From NCBI GenBank assembly GCA_024138025.1, contig JAMXBD010001039.1, positions 186,001-250,000 of the forward strand: a DNA stretch of 64,000 bases, in the 5' to 3' direction. Below, one piece after another: positions 33,361 to 46,000 of this stretch. Position numbers and translations under genes: made by a program. The notes under the pieces were generated by a model. The model searched no databases and was not told where the DNA came from. It saw only the letters and a program-made list of their open reading frames with translations. Numbering within the stretch: position 1 is the stretch's first letter; each line of letters begins with the position of its first letter. Source of the stretch: Combretum micranthum (lineage: Eukaryota; Streptophyta; Magnoliopsida; Myrtales; Combretaceae).

Positions 33361-33750
33361 GACGCTCCTTTGAGCAAGTGACCCTAATTTTTCAAACAAT
33401 AGGACGACGCTCCTTTGAGCAAGTGATCCTAATTTTTCAAACAATAGGACGACGCTCCTTTGAGCAAGTGATCCTAATTTTCAAACAATAGGACGACGCT
33501 CCTTTGAGCAAGTGATCCTAATTTTTCAAACAATAGGACGACGCTCCTTTGAGCAAGTGATCCTAATTTTCAAACAATAGGACGACGCTCCTTTGAGCAA
33601 GTGATCCTAATTTTTCAAACAATAGGACGACGCTCCTTTGAGCAAGTGATCCTAATTTTCAAACAATAGGACGACGCTCCTTTGAGCAGTGATCCTAATT
33701 TTTCAAACAATAGGACGACGCTCCTTTGAGCAGGTGATCCTAGATATTAG
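33361..33750. repeat. Tandem array of nine 44/45-bp units
   Basis: GACGCTCCTTTGAGCA occurs at 33361, 33406, 33451, 33495, 33540, 33584, 33629, 33673 and 33717. Unit lengths are 45, 45, 44, 45, 44, 45, 44, 44 because alternate units carry one T fewer in AATTTTTCAAAC; thus 89-bp pairs were amplified. Units are otherwise nearly identical, so the array is young compared with the LTR divergence. Confidence 0.97.
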
Positions 33751-34701
33751 AAGAACAATGACGACTGATTTTTTTGAAATCTTATAATTCGAAAACTGTG
33801 CTAACTTGAAAACTTTTCTTGAGTCAAGACTTCTTCTTTTTCATTTTTGTTAAGGCCAAATGCCTTTTTTCAAAACTTTTGAGTTTAAAACTCTTCTCTC
33901 TTTTTTTCTCAAAATTATATCTCTTTAAAAATTTAGAGATTCCTTTATTCTTTCTTGTTCTTTTTCTTTTTGAAAAACAAACTTTTGAGAAAAACTTCTC
34001 TCTTTTTTTTTCACTTATTTCATCATTTTTCAATTTTGCTAACAAGCAAAGAATTTTATTGATTTCAAAATTGCTAATGAGCGACAACTTCTCCCTTACT
34101 TATTTTCTTTGAAGGTCAATCCTTGGTAGCCTTCTTTTCTCCTCCTTGATTAAGGGGCAACAATCTCCAATTTGACTTTCTTGCCTTTGGGGCAAACTAA
34201 TTCTCATTTTTTCTTGTCATTCCCATGAACTTGGATTGGTTATCTTATGCTTGAAATACTAAGTTAAAGAGGACTTCCTCCCACACTCTTTGGCTTATTT
34301 TCACACATGACTCGAATTCCAAAAATTACAGTCCGTTTTGTAAATGATACATTTTGGTTAATCTATCAGGACTTTTCTTGGGTAAAAAAAATTTGAGCTT
34401 TTGGTCATTGGCTTTAATCAAAAGGATATTTCATAAAGGCTTTTTTTTTTGAAAAAAATTTCAATACATCCCGGGTTTACAAGTCAAGAACCCTTAAGGA
34501 AAACTTGATAATGCACTTGTTCCTAGTTTCAAGGGTATTAATAAATCAACTCCTTTGATCCAAAGAGTCTCCAAAGGGTGGAATTTGTGGGTGGGACTTG
34601 ATGAATTTTGAATTTTAATGATCTTGAGCTATGTATTTTCAAATCATTGATTTTTATCACCTTGTTTGCCTAATATCTTTTTCTTGTTCTCTTTTTTTTT
34701 T

Positions 34702-34738
<37 letters not shown>

Positions 34739-35331
34739 CATTGCCCTTTTGGGAGACGAATTCAAGGTGATTTGTTCTTTTATAGCTCAAAGTGTATGTG
34801 CTGTGTATGGTTTGAAATGAAGACTCTTTTTCCTTTCATAGGAAATGATTTATTTGTGTCAATTGACTACTCTTGAATTGATGCGACTAGGTCAAGTGCA
34901 TATAAGTTATTCCTTTTCTCCTTATTAATGACCCTAACCTCCAAATTGCCCCATTGTGGGGTGCCCCAATGCGGGGTGGTTCTTGACAGGGTTTATTTTT
35001 AAGAATTCCTTCTTTTTAGGCCCAACGGGGTTAACAAGGGATATATTTTGGTTATTGAAATGAATGCCTGGTATCATCTTAACCTATGTATCAAGTGCAA
35101 AATAGACTTCTTTTAAGGAATGAGCCTTATAAATTTCCTCACAATCACTCAACTCTCAAGTGTTCAGTGGTTAGTGTTTGGTATTTGGTTGCCTCTTTTT
35201 TGTCAAAACATTTTCAAGCAATAAAATATCCATAGACAAACATCCATTCAAATTGCCCCAAATATCAATAGAAGATTTCATTATCATTCTTATTACAAAG
35301 ATAGGCATCAATGTCGATCTTCTTTCTTAAG
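33751..35331 (-). other. Non-coding region between tandem array and gag
   Basis: T-rich on the plus strand, with a near-continuous poly-T/TTTC stretch at 34690-34739. Open frames here are low-complexity artefacts. In autonomous relatives this side of gag holds pol; none is present. Confidence 0.6.
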
Positions 35332-37242
35332 CTACCTGCCCCTATTGGTGTTGACCGGCACATTCAACTTTTGCATATGATAGGCTACTTTATCAGATGG
35401 TAACAACAAACTCTCAATTCTTGATGAAGTGACGCTTGGAAACCCTGTCGGAGTTGGGATAGGATCATTATCATCAATTGGCTTCATAGATTTCAGGAGC
35501 TCGGGTTGGATAAGCTTAGCATCGATCAAATCTTGGATTTTGTGCTTTAATCTCCAACAATTCTCCGTAGAATGGCCCGTTTGACCCATGTGGTACTCAC
35601 ATTGGACATTAGGATCATATTTCCTCGGCTTGTACCCTTCCTTTGGGATTTCAAATGTTATCAGATTTTGATCTCTCAATTGGTTAAGAACTTGAATCAT
35701 TGGAATCTCAAATTGTGTGAGACGCCTTTGCTGTGTCAAATGATCTGGTTTATTTTGGCCCCATGCTTTTGAATTCAAAGGCTTCCTTTCCTGCTCCATA
35801 TTCTTTGGTTTGTAGCTTGATGATCCTTCTTGAGTCTCACAAGATGGCACTTCGTGAGCATTAAGACCTAAATGTTGGAGTTTATCTAGCACGTGCCCCA
35901 TAACTCGCTCGAGGGTTTCAATCCTTTCTGTCATTCCTGCAAGTCTTTGCTCTAGCTCTTCATACTCTTTTTGATCTTTCTCTTGTGAATCACTTCTTTG
36001 ATTTGGCGTGTTACCGAACTCTTGTACATGGAGCATGTTGATTGTAGGTTCTTCATCGTTAACCGCTAGCTCATCAACAAATCGCAATTGGACCGTTTCT
36101 GAGTCAATCAAATCCTGAATTCTATTCTTCAGTTCCCAACAATCATCAGTAGCATGCCCCTGTTGATCCATATGGTATTCACAATGTGCATTAGGGTCGT
36201 ACTTTCGTGGTTTATACCCTGGTACTGGCTCACTAGGGTATAATAATTGATCCTCTTTCAGCTTCTGGTAAATTTGAGATAGAGGAACTGGGATTTGAGT
36301 GAATTTCCTCCTAGATTTTTGTGTAGGATTGTTGTAACTCACTACATTGGCTGTGTCCTCTTCTACTTTCGGTTCTTCATTGTTTTGCAGTTTACCAGAA
36401 ATGAGGGCATTTTCAACTCTGCATCCTGCCACTACTGCTTCTGAGAAACTTGCTGATGCATATCCCACAAGATGTGAAAAGAAAGGTTCATCCAAAGTAT
36501 TGATGAAATTGCATGTCAAATCCTTTTCAGGGATTGGGGTAGTGATTCTTGCAGCTAAAATTCTCCATCGTTGGGCATATTCCTTAAAGGTTTCTTCTTT
36601 CTTCTTCTTCATATTGTTCAGGTCCCAAACTGAGGGTGCCATTTCAATGTTGAACTTATATTGGTTGAAAAATGCTTTAGCTAACTTTTCCCAGGTATCA
36701 ATTTCTTGGTGATCCAATTGGGCATACCAGGCTAAGGCCGGACCAGTAAGACTATCTTGAAAAGTTTGTACCATCAGTTTGTCAAATTTGGCATATTGCC
36801 CCATACGTCGTATGTACAGTCTTGTATGCATATTGGGACACCCGGTTCCATTGTATTTCTCAAATTCAGGTGCCTTAAATTTTCCAGGAAAGTCACCTTC
36901 CTCACACTGTGGTAGGCTTAAGATTGCAGATTGGTCAAAGCCATCAAATGTCTTCAATTTTTCAACCAATTTTTTCTCTATCTCCATAACTTGAGCTTCT
37001 AGTTCTTTCTTTAGCTCAGCTACATTACACTCATTTTGTATGTCATCTTGATCAATGTGTTGCCCCTCAATTCCTTTCCCTTTCTGTGTCCCTAAGGATC
37101 CTTCAGATGTTGTAGGGGTCTTAAGCTGAGCAAGACTCTGTGTTAAAGTCTGCATTTGTTCAGCAACTCTAAACAGGGTTTGTTCCATATCATTGAGTCT
37201 CTGTTCAGTAGTCTGATTGGGAGTGTTGTTGTTGTTAGCCAT
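35332..37242 (-). CDS. Gag of the Ogre-type element, intact, with duplicated CHHC module
   Basis: 636 codons from ATG at 37242 with no interruption. Residues 11-40 form a predicted coiled coil (EQRLNDMEQTLFRVAEQM). About 125-285 is the retrotransposon gag core (FQDSLTGPALAWYAQL, TWEKLAKAFFNQYKFN, FKEYAQRWRILAARI). A module at 311-385 has YKPRKYDPNAHCEYHMDQQG, HATDDCW and IQDLID. A second module at 506-577 has YKPRKYDPNVQCEYHMGQTG, HSTENCW and IQDLID. The linker between them (410-460) again starts NTPNQ and has a coiled coil (EQRLAGMTERIETLERV) like the N-terminus. Cys-His-His-Cys spacing is preserved in both modules, which probably bind RNA. An intact frame of this length in an otherwise pol-less element suggests selection or recent movement. 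Confidence 0.93.
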   Translation of the reverse strand: MANNNNTPNQTTEQRLNDMEQTLFRVAEQMQTLTQSLAQLKTPTTSEGSLGTQKGKGIEGQHIDQDDIQNECNVAELKKELEAQVMEIEKKLVEKLKTFDGFDQSAILSLPQCEEGDFPGKFKAPEFEKYNGTGCPNMHTRLYIRRMGQYAKFDKLMVQTFQDSLTGPALAWYAQLDHQEIDTWEKLAKAFFNQYKFNIEMAPSVWDLNNMKKKKEETFKEYAQRWRILAARITTPIPEKDLTCNFINTLDEPFFSHLVGYASASFSEAVVAGCRVENALISGKLQNNEEPKVEEDTANVVSYNNPTQKSRRKFTQIPVPLSQIYQKLKEDQLLYPSEPVPGYKPRKYDPNAHCEYHMDQQGHATDDCWELKNRIQDLIDSETVQLRFVDELAVNDEEPTINMLHVQEFGNTPNQRSDSQEKDQKEYEELEQRLAGMTERIETLERVMGHVLDKLQHLGLNAHEVPSCETQEGSSSYKPKNMEQERKPLNSKAWGQNKPDHLTQQRRLTQFEIPMIQVLNQLRDQNLITFEIPKEGYKPRKYDPNVQCEYHMGQTGHSTENCWRLKHKIQDLIDAKLIQPELLKSMKPIDDNDPIPTPTGFPSVTSSRIESLLLPSDKVAYHMQKLNVPVNTNRGR

Positions 37243-38465
37243 CTTAACTTAATGTGTAAGGGATTAGCTGAACCTGGTCAAAAGCAATTTCAAAGTCTCA
37301 ATTTGTTCTTGCTAGCAAAATATCTCCTATTTATTTTTTCTTCTTCTTCTTTATTGTTAAAAGAAAGTTTGGAACTTTTATTCTTCTTTTATTATTTTTT
37401 CAAATTTATCAAAGAATTAATTGTTTGAAAGAATAATGGATATTCAAAAAATTTACAAATGATTATTTAAAACCTAAAGTGGAAAAAATTTTAGTATTCT
37501 AGTTTTATTTTCTATAGTGGTAAAAAAAACAATGACTTTCTCAAAAATTTCGAATTGGGCTAATATTTTACAAAAACAATAGACTTGATGACAACGAAGT
37601 GGAATACCTATGACAAAAATAACTGTGGGTGAAAGAACCTATCATTATAGGTGAACAATATATACTCTATGGATATATACAAGTTTGACTTTGGTTGGAA
37701 AGACCCTATAACTATATATATTCTATGGATATACAAGTCTACTATACACATTTTTCTTTTTTTAAGGAAAATATATACAAATGCAAAGATGCAAATATGT
37801 ACATATGCTAGCACACAAATACTAATGGGGATCATGACCAATAGAATTTTGAAAAATTTATTGGAGTTGTCTTTAAAAACAATGGTTTAAAAACCTTCAT
37901 CAAATTATTTATATTTTATATCTTATAAGGCCAATTAAAACTAAAAGAATATTGCATCACCTTTTTTTTTTAAGACTTTGTTGGTATTGGTAAAAACTTT
38001 TTGTTTTATTTAATTGATTTTTTTTAAATAAATGATACAACTCCATTTTTTTGAAAAAAATTTGGTCACATCCCATGTTGAAATGCATGATTTGGTAGGG
38101 TTCTATAGGTCCCCCGTTTAGTGGTACTAAACCGGAGTGGGAGGACATTTCTTGATCTAGAGGGTGGAAAGCCACAGCCCCCGGACCTTACTTCGTCCTC
38201 CTCGCTTAGGCTCTTAAGACGCCTGGTCCGACCGTATCTAGCACACAATCATGCTAATGCAAATGCAAATGCAAATACTTAAATAAATAAACAAACAAGC
38301 TTTTTGCCTTCTTTTTTATACCTGCAAGGTTAGTATATATTTACAAAACAATTATTCAATATAATATACAAAGAATCATATATTCACAAAAATTGAGCAA
38401 GGATAAATTTAAAATTTAAAATTCCTAAGTGGCTAGCCCTCTCTTTTTTAAAAAAAATTTAGGCG
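37243..38465 (-). other. 5' leader between primer site and gag
   Basis: About 1.2 kb with no recognised ORF in sense. Holds GCAAAT/ATGCAAAT short repeats near 38255-38275 and a GC-richer stretch 38100-38240. Probably contains packaging and translation signals, which cannot be read directly. Confidence 0.5.
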
Positions 38466-38483
38466 TCCCCAGTGGAGTCGCCA
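38466..38483 (-). other. Primer binding site (tRNA-Arg type)
   Basis: The minus strand reads TGGCGACTCCACTGGGGA three bases after the 5' LTR end. This primer type is characteristic of the Tat/Ogre group. Confidence 0.88.
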
Positions 38484-39519
38484 AGCTGTCGAGCCTGGAT
38501 TTTTCCACTATCTGGTTCATTTCTCCTAACCCGATTCACATTAAACCCGAACCCATTTAACATGAATCCTCGACTAGGGGTTAAAAGAAATTTTAATTTT
38601 TGAAAATTTTAGAGTCGCCACCCGATATAAATCGGAAAAAAAAAAACTAGGATCAATGGGTCGGTTGATCCTAACTTAGCTACTAGTCTGCGAAAAAATT
38701 TGATTTAAAAAAACAAACTTTTAAAAACCAGATATCATGGATTCGGGGGCTAACCTATTAAAACCAAATGGTTACCACTTTTGGAATTTTAAATTTATAA
38801 TCTATCCTTTATATGCTCAAAAATTCAAATAAAATATATTTTACAAGTCACATTTTTTGTTTTTCTTTTATATTTTATATTTTTTATTTCTCAAAAATTT
38901 CACAAAAATAACCAAATGATAAACAAAAAATATTTTTTCATTTTTTATTGTCGCCCCGTAGGTGCCTACGTACTCGCTAATCGAGATCAGACAAAACGTA
39001 GTTCTTTTAAAAAAGAACTTAATTTGTTGATCAATTTTATATTTTTGAACTATTCTCACTTTAAGTTCATTAAATTTTAATTTTTATGAAAATCATTTTT
39101 GATGATCCTATGATCTAATCAATTGATTTTTTTATTTTATGAAAACAATTTTTCTAAGTCCAAAAATCATTTTTTTTTTTTAAAAATTTTGGTTTTTGAA
39201 AATCCAATTTTGTCATTTTTATTTATTTTATTATTATATTATTATTATTAATATTTTTTTTAATAATCATCACATAAATTCATAACATATTCAAAATATT
39301 TTACAATACATTAAAATTATTTTCATGCATCAAATGCATATTTCTAAAAGCAATTTAGGTATAAATACATATTAAAAATATTCAAAAATATAAAAAATAA
39401 ATTTATATGAAAAATAATTATTTTGATTTTTCTGAATTTTTCTAAATTTGTCTGAATTTTTTACTATTTTCTAAAATTAATTATTTAATAATAATAATAT
39501 ATAATGCGGACTGACTTGG

Positions 39520-39790
39520 ACCGTTGGATGGAGCGGATGCGATCTGGATCGTTTGATCTGAAGACCGATCCTAGCTGTCTGATTTCGATGACTCGATCTG
39601 GGGCGTTGATCACCTTGATCAAATCTGGGCCGTCTGATTTGCATGATTGAATCTGGACCGTTGATCTGCTTGATCGAATCTGGACCGTCTGATCTGCTTG
39701 ATTAAATCTGGGCCGTCTGATCTGCTTGATGAAATCTGGGCCGTCTGATCTGCTTGATCAAATCTGGGCCGTCTGATCTGAGCTGACCGT
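39520..39790. repeat. 28-bp minisatellite in the 5' LTR
   Basis: Same unit as at 31160-31520, about eight to nine copies, followed by the same GACCGTTGACCGTTGACC. Confidence 0.88.
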
Positions 39791-40277
39791 TGACCGTTGA
39801 CCAGGGGGCGGGTTGGACTTCGGATTTTCGGGTCAAATTTCGGGTCGGATCTGACCCGATCGGGCGAAGAAGACGAAGTCGCGATTTCGAGGGGGATTCC
39901 GACGGCTCTGGTGGCCGGCGGCGGCTGGGAGTTTGTCGGCCCGATTACTGGTGCCGACGAAGCTCCTGGAGGTGGTGGGGTGCACCCAGAAAGGCGGCAA
40001 GGGGCAGCTCCGGTGGTACTTCACGCCAGCTCAATCGGAAAAAGATGAAAAAAATTTGCAGAGCTCAATTCGAACAAATTGATCAAGTCTAAGCACACTT
40101 GATCACTAGAAACTAGTTCCTAAAGCTCTTCAAACACTCAAATTGGATCGAAATTGATCCAAGATCTTCGAATTTGAAATTTCCTCTCTTAAGAACCCTA
40201 AGCTTCGAAATTTTCAAATTCCTTCATTATGATTGTGTTTGTTGAAATTGAATTGTGCTTTTTGATCCTAGTATCCT

Positions 40278-40286
40278 CTATTTATA
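40278..40286 (-). promoter_or_regulatory. TATA box of the 5' LTR (element promoter)
   Basis: Minus-strand TATAAATAG, identical to the site in the other LTR, upstream of the gag transcript. Confidence 0.65.
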
Positions 40287-41106
40287 GATTGCAAGCTCAA
40301 TTTTACGTTTCGTATTGCTTCAGAAACGAATCGATTTTTGCCTCTTCATTTGCACGAATTTAATCCAATAATTCGTGTTTAATTCGTTTTAAACCGATGA
40401 ATTGATGATTGATCTTTCATATTCTTTATCAGATCATCTAATGTGGGTAGATGAATCGTCCAATTTCATCAATTCTTGTAAATCCTCATTTATGTGCAAT
40501 TGAAGCTTCATAAATTGCATTTTTTCCCAATTTTTCCAACATGAATTTTGTGACTTTTGGGTTGTTTTGACACATGAATTGTGTATTGATCTTTCATATT
40601 CCATGTCTACTTTGCAATGGCATCATCAATTTCAACAATTAATGATGTTTTGTCAGTTAAAAATTGATGCAAAGTAAGGTAAAAAGTCACTTTGAGGAAT
40701 AAGATAAAAAAGCAAAAATTTGCCTTTGCTAGGTTTCGAACTTGGGTCCTTGAGCTTGGGTATGTATTTAGGTCAATGTGTTTAATCAACAGGCCATTTG
40801 GCCTGTGCCTTGATCACTTAGCCAACTTCATCAATACTTAAGGCTTTCAAATGAATGAGCTTAATTAAACAAATAATTTTTTAAATTTGTTTAATCAGCT
40901 TTAAAACAATTTATAACTAGAATTTTGTCTATATCAAGCTCAAATAATAACTTATATTTTTTCTCTCATTTTTTCTTTATTGATTCTCTTTTTTGGCTTT
41001 TTTCTTGTTTTTTTTGTGATTTTTTCATTTTTTTGTGAGCTTAATATAATACTAATTCTAATTACAAATTAAAGCCTTTAAGTTGGGCAAAAATTGGGTG
41101 TCTACA

Positions 41107-41111
41107 CTCTT
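41107..41111. repeat. Target-site duplication (CTCTT), right copy
   Basis: Matches 30108-30112 exactly. Confidence 0.92.
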
Positions 41112-43013
41112 TTCATAAAAACTAAGTATCATGATAGCTTATTTCAAAAGTGAGGGGTTCTCAATCCTACTTTTGTCCTCATTGCAAGAAGTAGAGTAGA
41201 ACCTCTCTCTCATTAACTCATCAACTATTAATCAGTAACAATACCGTAAAATGTCATAAAGCAACTTATTTCAAGCATGAACATCACAGAACCAGGGTAC
41301 CAAGAACTATATAGAAGTAATATATTAGAACTTATGTCTCCACTAAGTACTATATTTATTGCTCTAAATTTAGCAACGTTGATCATTAATGTAACTCAAG
41401 CTTTTCTTCAACCTTTTTCAAGCCATTATGCCATAACTCGTATATTTCAATACAATAATTTGAAGAATGGAAGAAGAAGGTTGATAGACCAACTAAATGA
41501 TTGCCTTGTTGTGAATTTCACAGCCTATTCCATTTGACCTAAAGGTTCAATGGACCAAATAGAATATGCCATGAGATCAAGAGAAGCATGGTAGTGGTTG
41601 GGTATGGCTAACATGCTTCATCTCGAATCTCATGGGTTCTCTTTGTTAGCTCTAAAAAAAACGATTGTTCTTGAGTATGGCGCTACAATCTGAAATACGC
41701 AATGACTAATTGGAAAATAGATGAGCCTTTTAAAGTTGATGAAATGGCTGCCATTTATGATGCCATAAGGGTTAGATTCTAAATGCATAAACATAAATAA
41801 GAACCTTATATATATTATATATATATATATATATATTGGAAGCTCATTCATAAAGAAGAGAGAGCGAACAGGGGTTCATATCAGAAATAGGAAGCAACCC
41901 ACCCTTCAAAAGCATTAGAGAGTCTTCAAATGTATTAGAGAAAGCTCGGTTTCTCACAAATGATTACAAACGATGGTTCCTCAAATGTTATGCTGAGTAT
42001 GTATGTTGAAGTATGGTGAAGGTGAAAGAAAATAGGTTCCGATATTATAACGGGAGTGTTTTTCATTCGTACCACTAACCAATCAAACGTAGACACCTCT
42101 GTAATCGTACAAAATTATACCTAAGTATGCTGCCTGCAGAAGAGACATGCAAAATGTCAGATTGAAATGTACTAAGCTACAATGTTGTTGAAGTTAACAG
42201 ATTGTATGGGCTTCAACGGTGGTCCATGAAGTGAACTTGTCCTTTATTTGACTGCGTAGATCACGACTATTAATAAGTGGCAAATGGCAAGGATGCAAAG
42301 ATTGTACATTAAAACTCTCTTTATTGACCATTGGTATAGAGATTGATAAAGATGGTAGAATATGAATATCGTCTATTATAGGCAAGTAGTAAAATCATTG
42401 ATAGATGTAGTATGTTCATCAGCAAAGAAAAGAGAGAGAAGAGAAAGAGAGAGAGAGAGAGAAAGAATTTTCAGCTTAGTGTTAGGCTAAAACCAACAAA
42501 TTAGTAATTGAAGCATTTGGGAAATGAAAGAAAAAAAAAATTGTCAAGAAGGATCGCATATGTGAATCAGATATGAAGGATGAGTTAATATGCATGAGAA
42601 ACTTGCTTATTGAAGGAGGCATATTAATAAGTTATTGTCTTAGAAGCAATACAATGTTAACATGAAGTAATTTTTATGGTTAAGACAATATTGCAAGGGC
42701 GTACGCTAAGAAAATTTAACTGTTTGGCAAGCATGGCACTAGACTTTTATACTATAAAATGTTAAGAAATTAACATGCCAAGCAGTAGTGTAGCTAATTC
42801 ATGGCACACACACTAAGCAAGACTTTTTTCATTCGAAAGGGCTTATTTGATGCCTAAACCCCTAAGATATTGATCAGAGGATTTTAGTTAAGGGAAAAAT
42901 GTAGATGGTTAAATTTGATTATAAAGGCTTTGAACCTAATTTTTATTTGGGTTTAACTCTTTGGGCTAATGTCACAGAGCTTAACAAATTATACCCAACT
43001 CATTTTGGATAAT
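41112..43013. other. No recognised gene; AT microsatellite
   Basis: Continuation of the sequence interrupted by the Ogre-type element. It has an AT repeat at 41812-41836 and a GAGAGA stretch at 42430-42463. Open frames up to 86 codons (41277-41537 plus) resemble nothing I know. Confidence 0.45.
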
Positions 43014-46000
43014 TGTAATCCCCCAAATTTTATGTAACCTAATTATAACAAATACTAAAATGTAATATTTGATTATTTAGAATATTTGGAAAAAGTAGCA
43101 AAAATCACTCCAAATTTTTCTCGATTTAAAAATGTCAAAGTATGAATGAATTTGATTCTAGTTAGAAAGATTAGAATCTCTACGCATAAAAATTTTTCAA
43201 AATACAAACTGTAAATAATCACAATAACGTAAACAATTGTTAATATAAATTCCTGAGTTCTTTTTACTTAAGCTCAATACTTAGAAAAATAAATCCTACT
43301 CTTGTTAAATAATGACATAATAGTGTTCAAGCTATTATTAATCTATTAACAATATTAAGTAGCACTAGACAAAAATATGTTTTTATTAACAAAGTAGTAT
43401 AAATAACTCCTATACAGTAAAACATGATATTTGATAAAATGATCAATGGCCCAACAAGAAATCATAGTTAACCTTAATTCTAAATCACAAAAACAGACGA
43501 TTGATTTTTAGAACCTACAAGTTATAAAAATATAAAGATAAATTACTAGAATTATAAAAGAAACGACAAGATAAAAAATAGATTGATATCTAAGAATCTA
43601 GATCTTAAATGAATATTTAAATTACATTAATATTCTAATTAAAAGGTTATAAGCTTTTAGAAATTAAAATCCCGAATTGCCAAGGTAATCTTTAATAATT
43701 TTCATTACTAGAAAATGAACAAATTAGCAAATGTAAAACTAATATGAAGTATACAACTCAACAAAAATCTTAGAATAGATCTATTAATGTAAAAAACTCA
43801 TTCGTAGCTTGAAAAACCCAAATTTAAAATTTCCTTTGACCTTAATAGATACTAAAAATGAGATTTCGTATCTTGAACTGGTAATTCAAGATATAATTAG
43901 AAGTAGCTCCAAATTTCAAAAACCGATAAGATACAATTTATTAATAGAGCTTATTGGTAAAAACAATAATCCAAAGAGGAATTACTAAGATTATAAATAC
44001 ATAATAAATACTAATACTGATCAATAATATTAATCTAGATCTAAAATGAAAATTCCAAACCCGCTGTTATTCTTGTTAGGAAATTATGAATTCATTTTCC
44101 TAATTTAATTTAGAACTGTAAAATTTAATCGTTAAGTTAAAAACTAAAACTAATTAATCTTGTAACCTTTAAAAAAAAAATTGAAAATATAAATAATCTA
44201 GATTTTTATAGAATTTAAAATTTTTTCTAAATAAAACCTCTACGTAATGATTATAAATATATTTTGTAATTTATATTAGAAAAATATTTTAGTTAATAAC
44301 TTAAAAAAATGAGAGATGAACGTGCGAAGCAAATCACAAGCACCACGCACGGATTATGAACTCACGAACTGCAGACTCGACATTGTAATTCCCACCATAG
44401 TGGACTTCGACAATTGACAAACACCAAGCAGAATTTCCACGCGCAATAGATGGAATTCACGAACGCTGGAATTGGAAGAAGAGGACCGCTGCAGTTCCAC
44501 GCGCAGCATCAGCGTCGACAGCATGAAATCACATACAAATCCTCCTCTACCCACAGCACACGAGCAAGCATGTTGCAGCATCCAACGAGAAAGCAGCTGG
44601 CTTCCACACGTCCAGCAAGCACAGTACATCCTCCACACACACACACACACACATCAATGCTTGGATGAAAACAGAGCATTTGGGAAATAGAGCAGTAGCA
44701 AACAGAGCACCCACAAGCTGACTTTTATATAACTTTGGTCCGAATTTAAACACACAATCTCAAATTGAAATGACATGAAGTCCAACTAAAATACTCCACA
44801 TGTATTCAACATTAAATACCAAGAATATCAGCTCAAGAAAACAACCAAAACAGTTCCAAATTTGCCCTCAAATACCTAATAAAAACAAGCTACAGCAGGA
44901 AAATTCAAACAAAAACTGCAACAGAAAGTTGAATATTTAGCCTATGTTTCACACGAATTTTTAACCCGATTTTTTGTAACTTGAGCCTTCAAATTTCACA
45001 CATAAATAACCTTAATTAACTACCAAACAAACATGCCCTTGAAATCAACTACAAATTCGTCTAAAAATCGTTCTCAAATTTGTACCATAATTATCACCCG
45101 AGAACAACAGCTGGAACATGATCTGTAATCCTTCATTTGATCCGATTTTTCTCAGCCAACTTGTACTAAAAATACACCAAATAAACCACTATTTACTAGC
45201 GTTAAATTACTAGCAAACAAACCCCATAAATATCCTTTAAATAACTACAAAAAAAAAATCTGTCAAAACAAAGTCCAAATTTGCAACCCAAAGTTGACAA
45301 ATTCGTATAGAAATTTCCGGCTGCTATTTTGAGTCTTTTTCAAGCCTAAAACTCTTTCCTTAGCCTCCAAAACTTAGCCTAGTCTTAGTACATGTATATA
45401 AGCTTAAGTTAGTTACAAATTGAGCTCATAACTCCCACAAAATCACCCCAAAAACACAGCTACAAAAAGAAGTGCGTCCAGCCTTTTCCTTTTTCTTTTC
45501 CATTGCAATTTTCCACTTAGAATGCCTAGAAACCCTTGTAAGATCAACCATAAACCCCTAGCTTACTTCTCACATCCTATCTACACACTAGGCACATCAA
45601 AAACATCAATTACCCTCTCCAACAACATCCAAAAGCAAATCAAAAGTCTTAGTTATCCTAAGATCCAAGAGGGCAAAACTAGCTTGACAAGGTAAGAATG
45701 TTTGCTAGAAATAGTAAACTTCCCTTATAGTTAATGTTGTTAACTTCTAGTTTCGTTAGAAACTCATCATCTAACCTTTGATATAGGTTTGATTTTTGCT
45801 TAGAAAGGAAGTTGAACATCCTTCTTTCATTCCAATCTAAGTTAAGTTCTAAACTACAACCTATCCTTGTTAAACTTGTATATAAGCCTTAGGATGGATT
45901 ATTGAGCATTGGAAGAAAGTTTTGTGGTTGAAAGAAGTTGTTAATCCATTGATGAATTCAAGTGGATAGATGGTTGATGTGTTAGAAATGCTTAGATATT

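Larger units (their letters stand above)
30113..41106 (-). mobile_element. Non-autonomous Tat/Ogre-type Ty3/gypsy element, gag only, complete
   Basis: Transcribed right to left: 5' LTR 38487-41106, primer site 38466-38483, leader, gag 35332-37242, a 2.5-kb non-coding region with tandem repeats, polypurine tract, and 3' LTR 30113-32807. CTCTT flanks both ends (30108-30112 and 41107-41111). LTR start TGTAGACACCCAATTTTTGC and primer TGGCGACTCCACTGGGGA are characteristic of the Tat/Ogre group. There is no protease, RT, RNase H or integrase, so mobility must depend on another element. LTRs are clearly alike but differ by many single-base indels and in minisatellite copy number. Confidence 0.92.
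38487..41106 (-). repeat. 5' LTR of the Ogre-type element
   Basis: Plus-strand limits TGTCGAGCCTGG to GGTGTCTACA. Partner of 30113-32807 with frequent one-base indels. The minisatellite is about two units shorter, which accounts for most of the 75-bp length difference. Confidence 0.95.

Noticed and set aside
33361..33750. Regular repeats resembling a CRISPR array
   Set aside because: There are no unique spacers; the whole 44/45-bp unit repeats, and the context is a plant retrotransposon.
33819..34112. Open frames rich in Phe/Leu/Lys on both strands (also 34631-34876)
   Set aside because: Low-complexity T-rich DNA inside the non-coding part of the Ogre-type element.
35572..36994. Plus-strand open frames of 66-121 codons
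   Set aside because: They are antisense to the intact gag and show no independent coding signs.
44354..44753. Open frames on both strands around an AC repeat
   Set aside because: They lie within LTR D, overlap a microsatellite, and none resembles a known protein.
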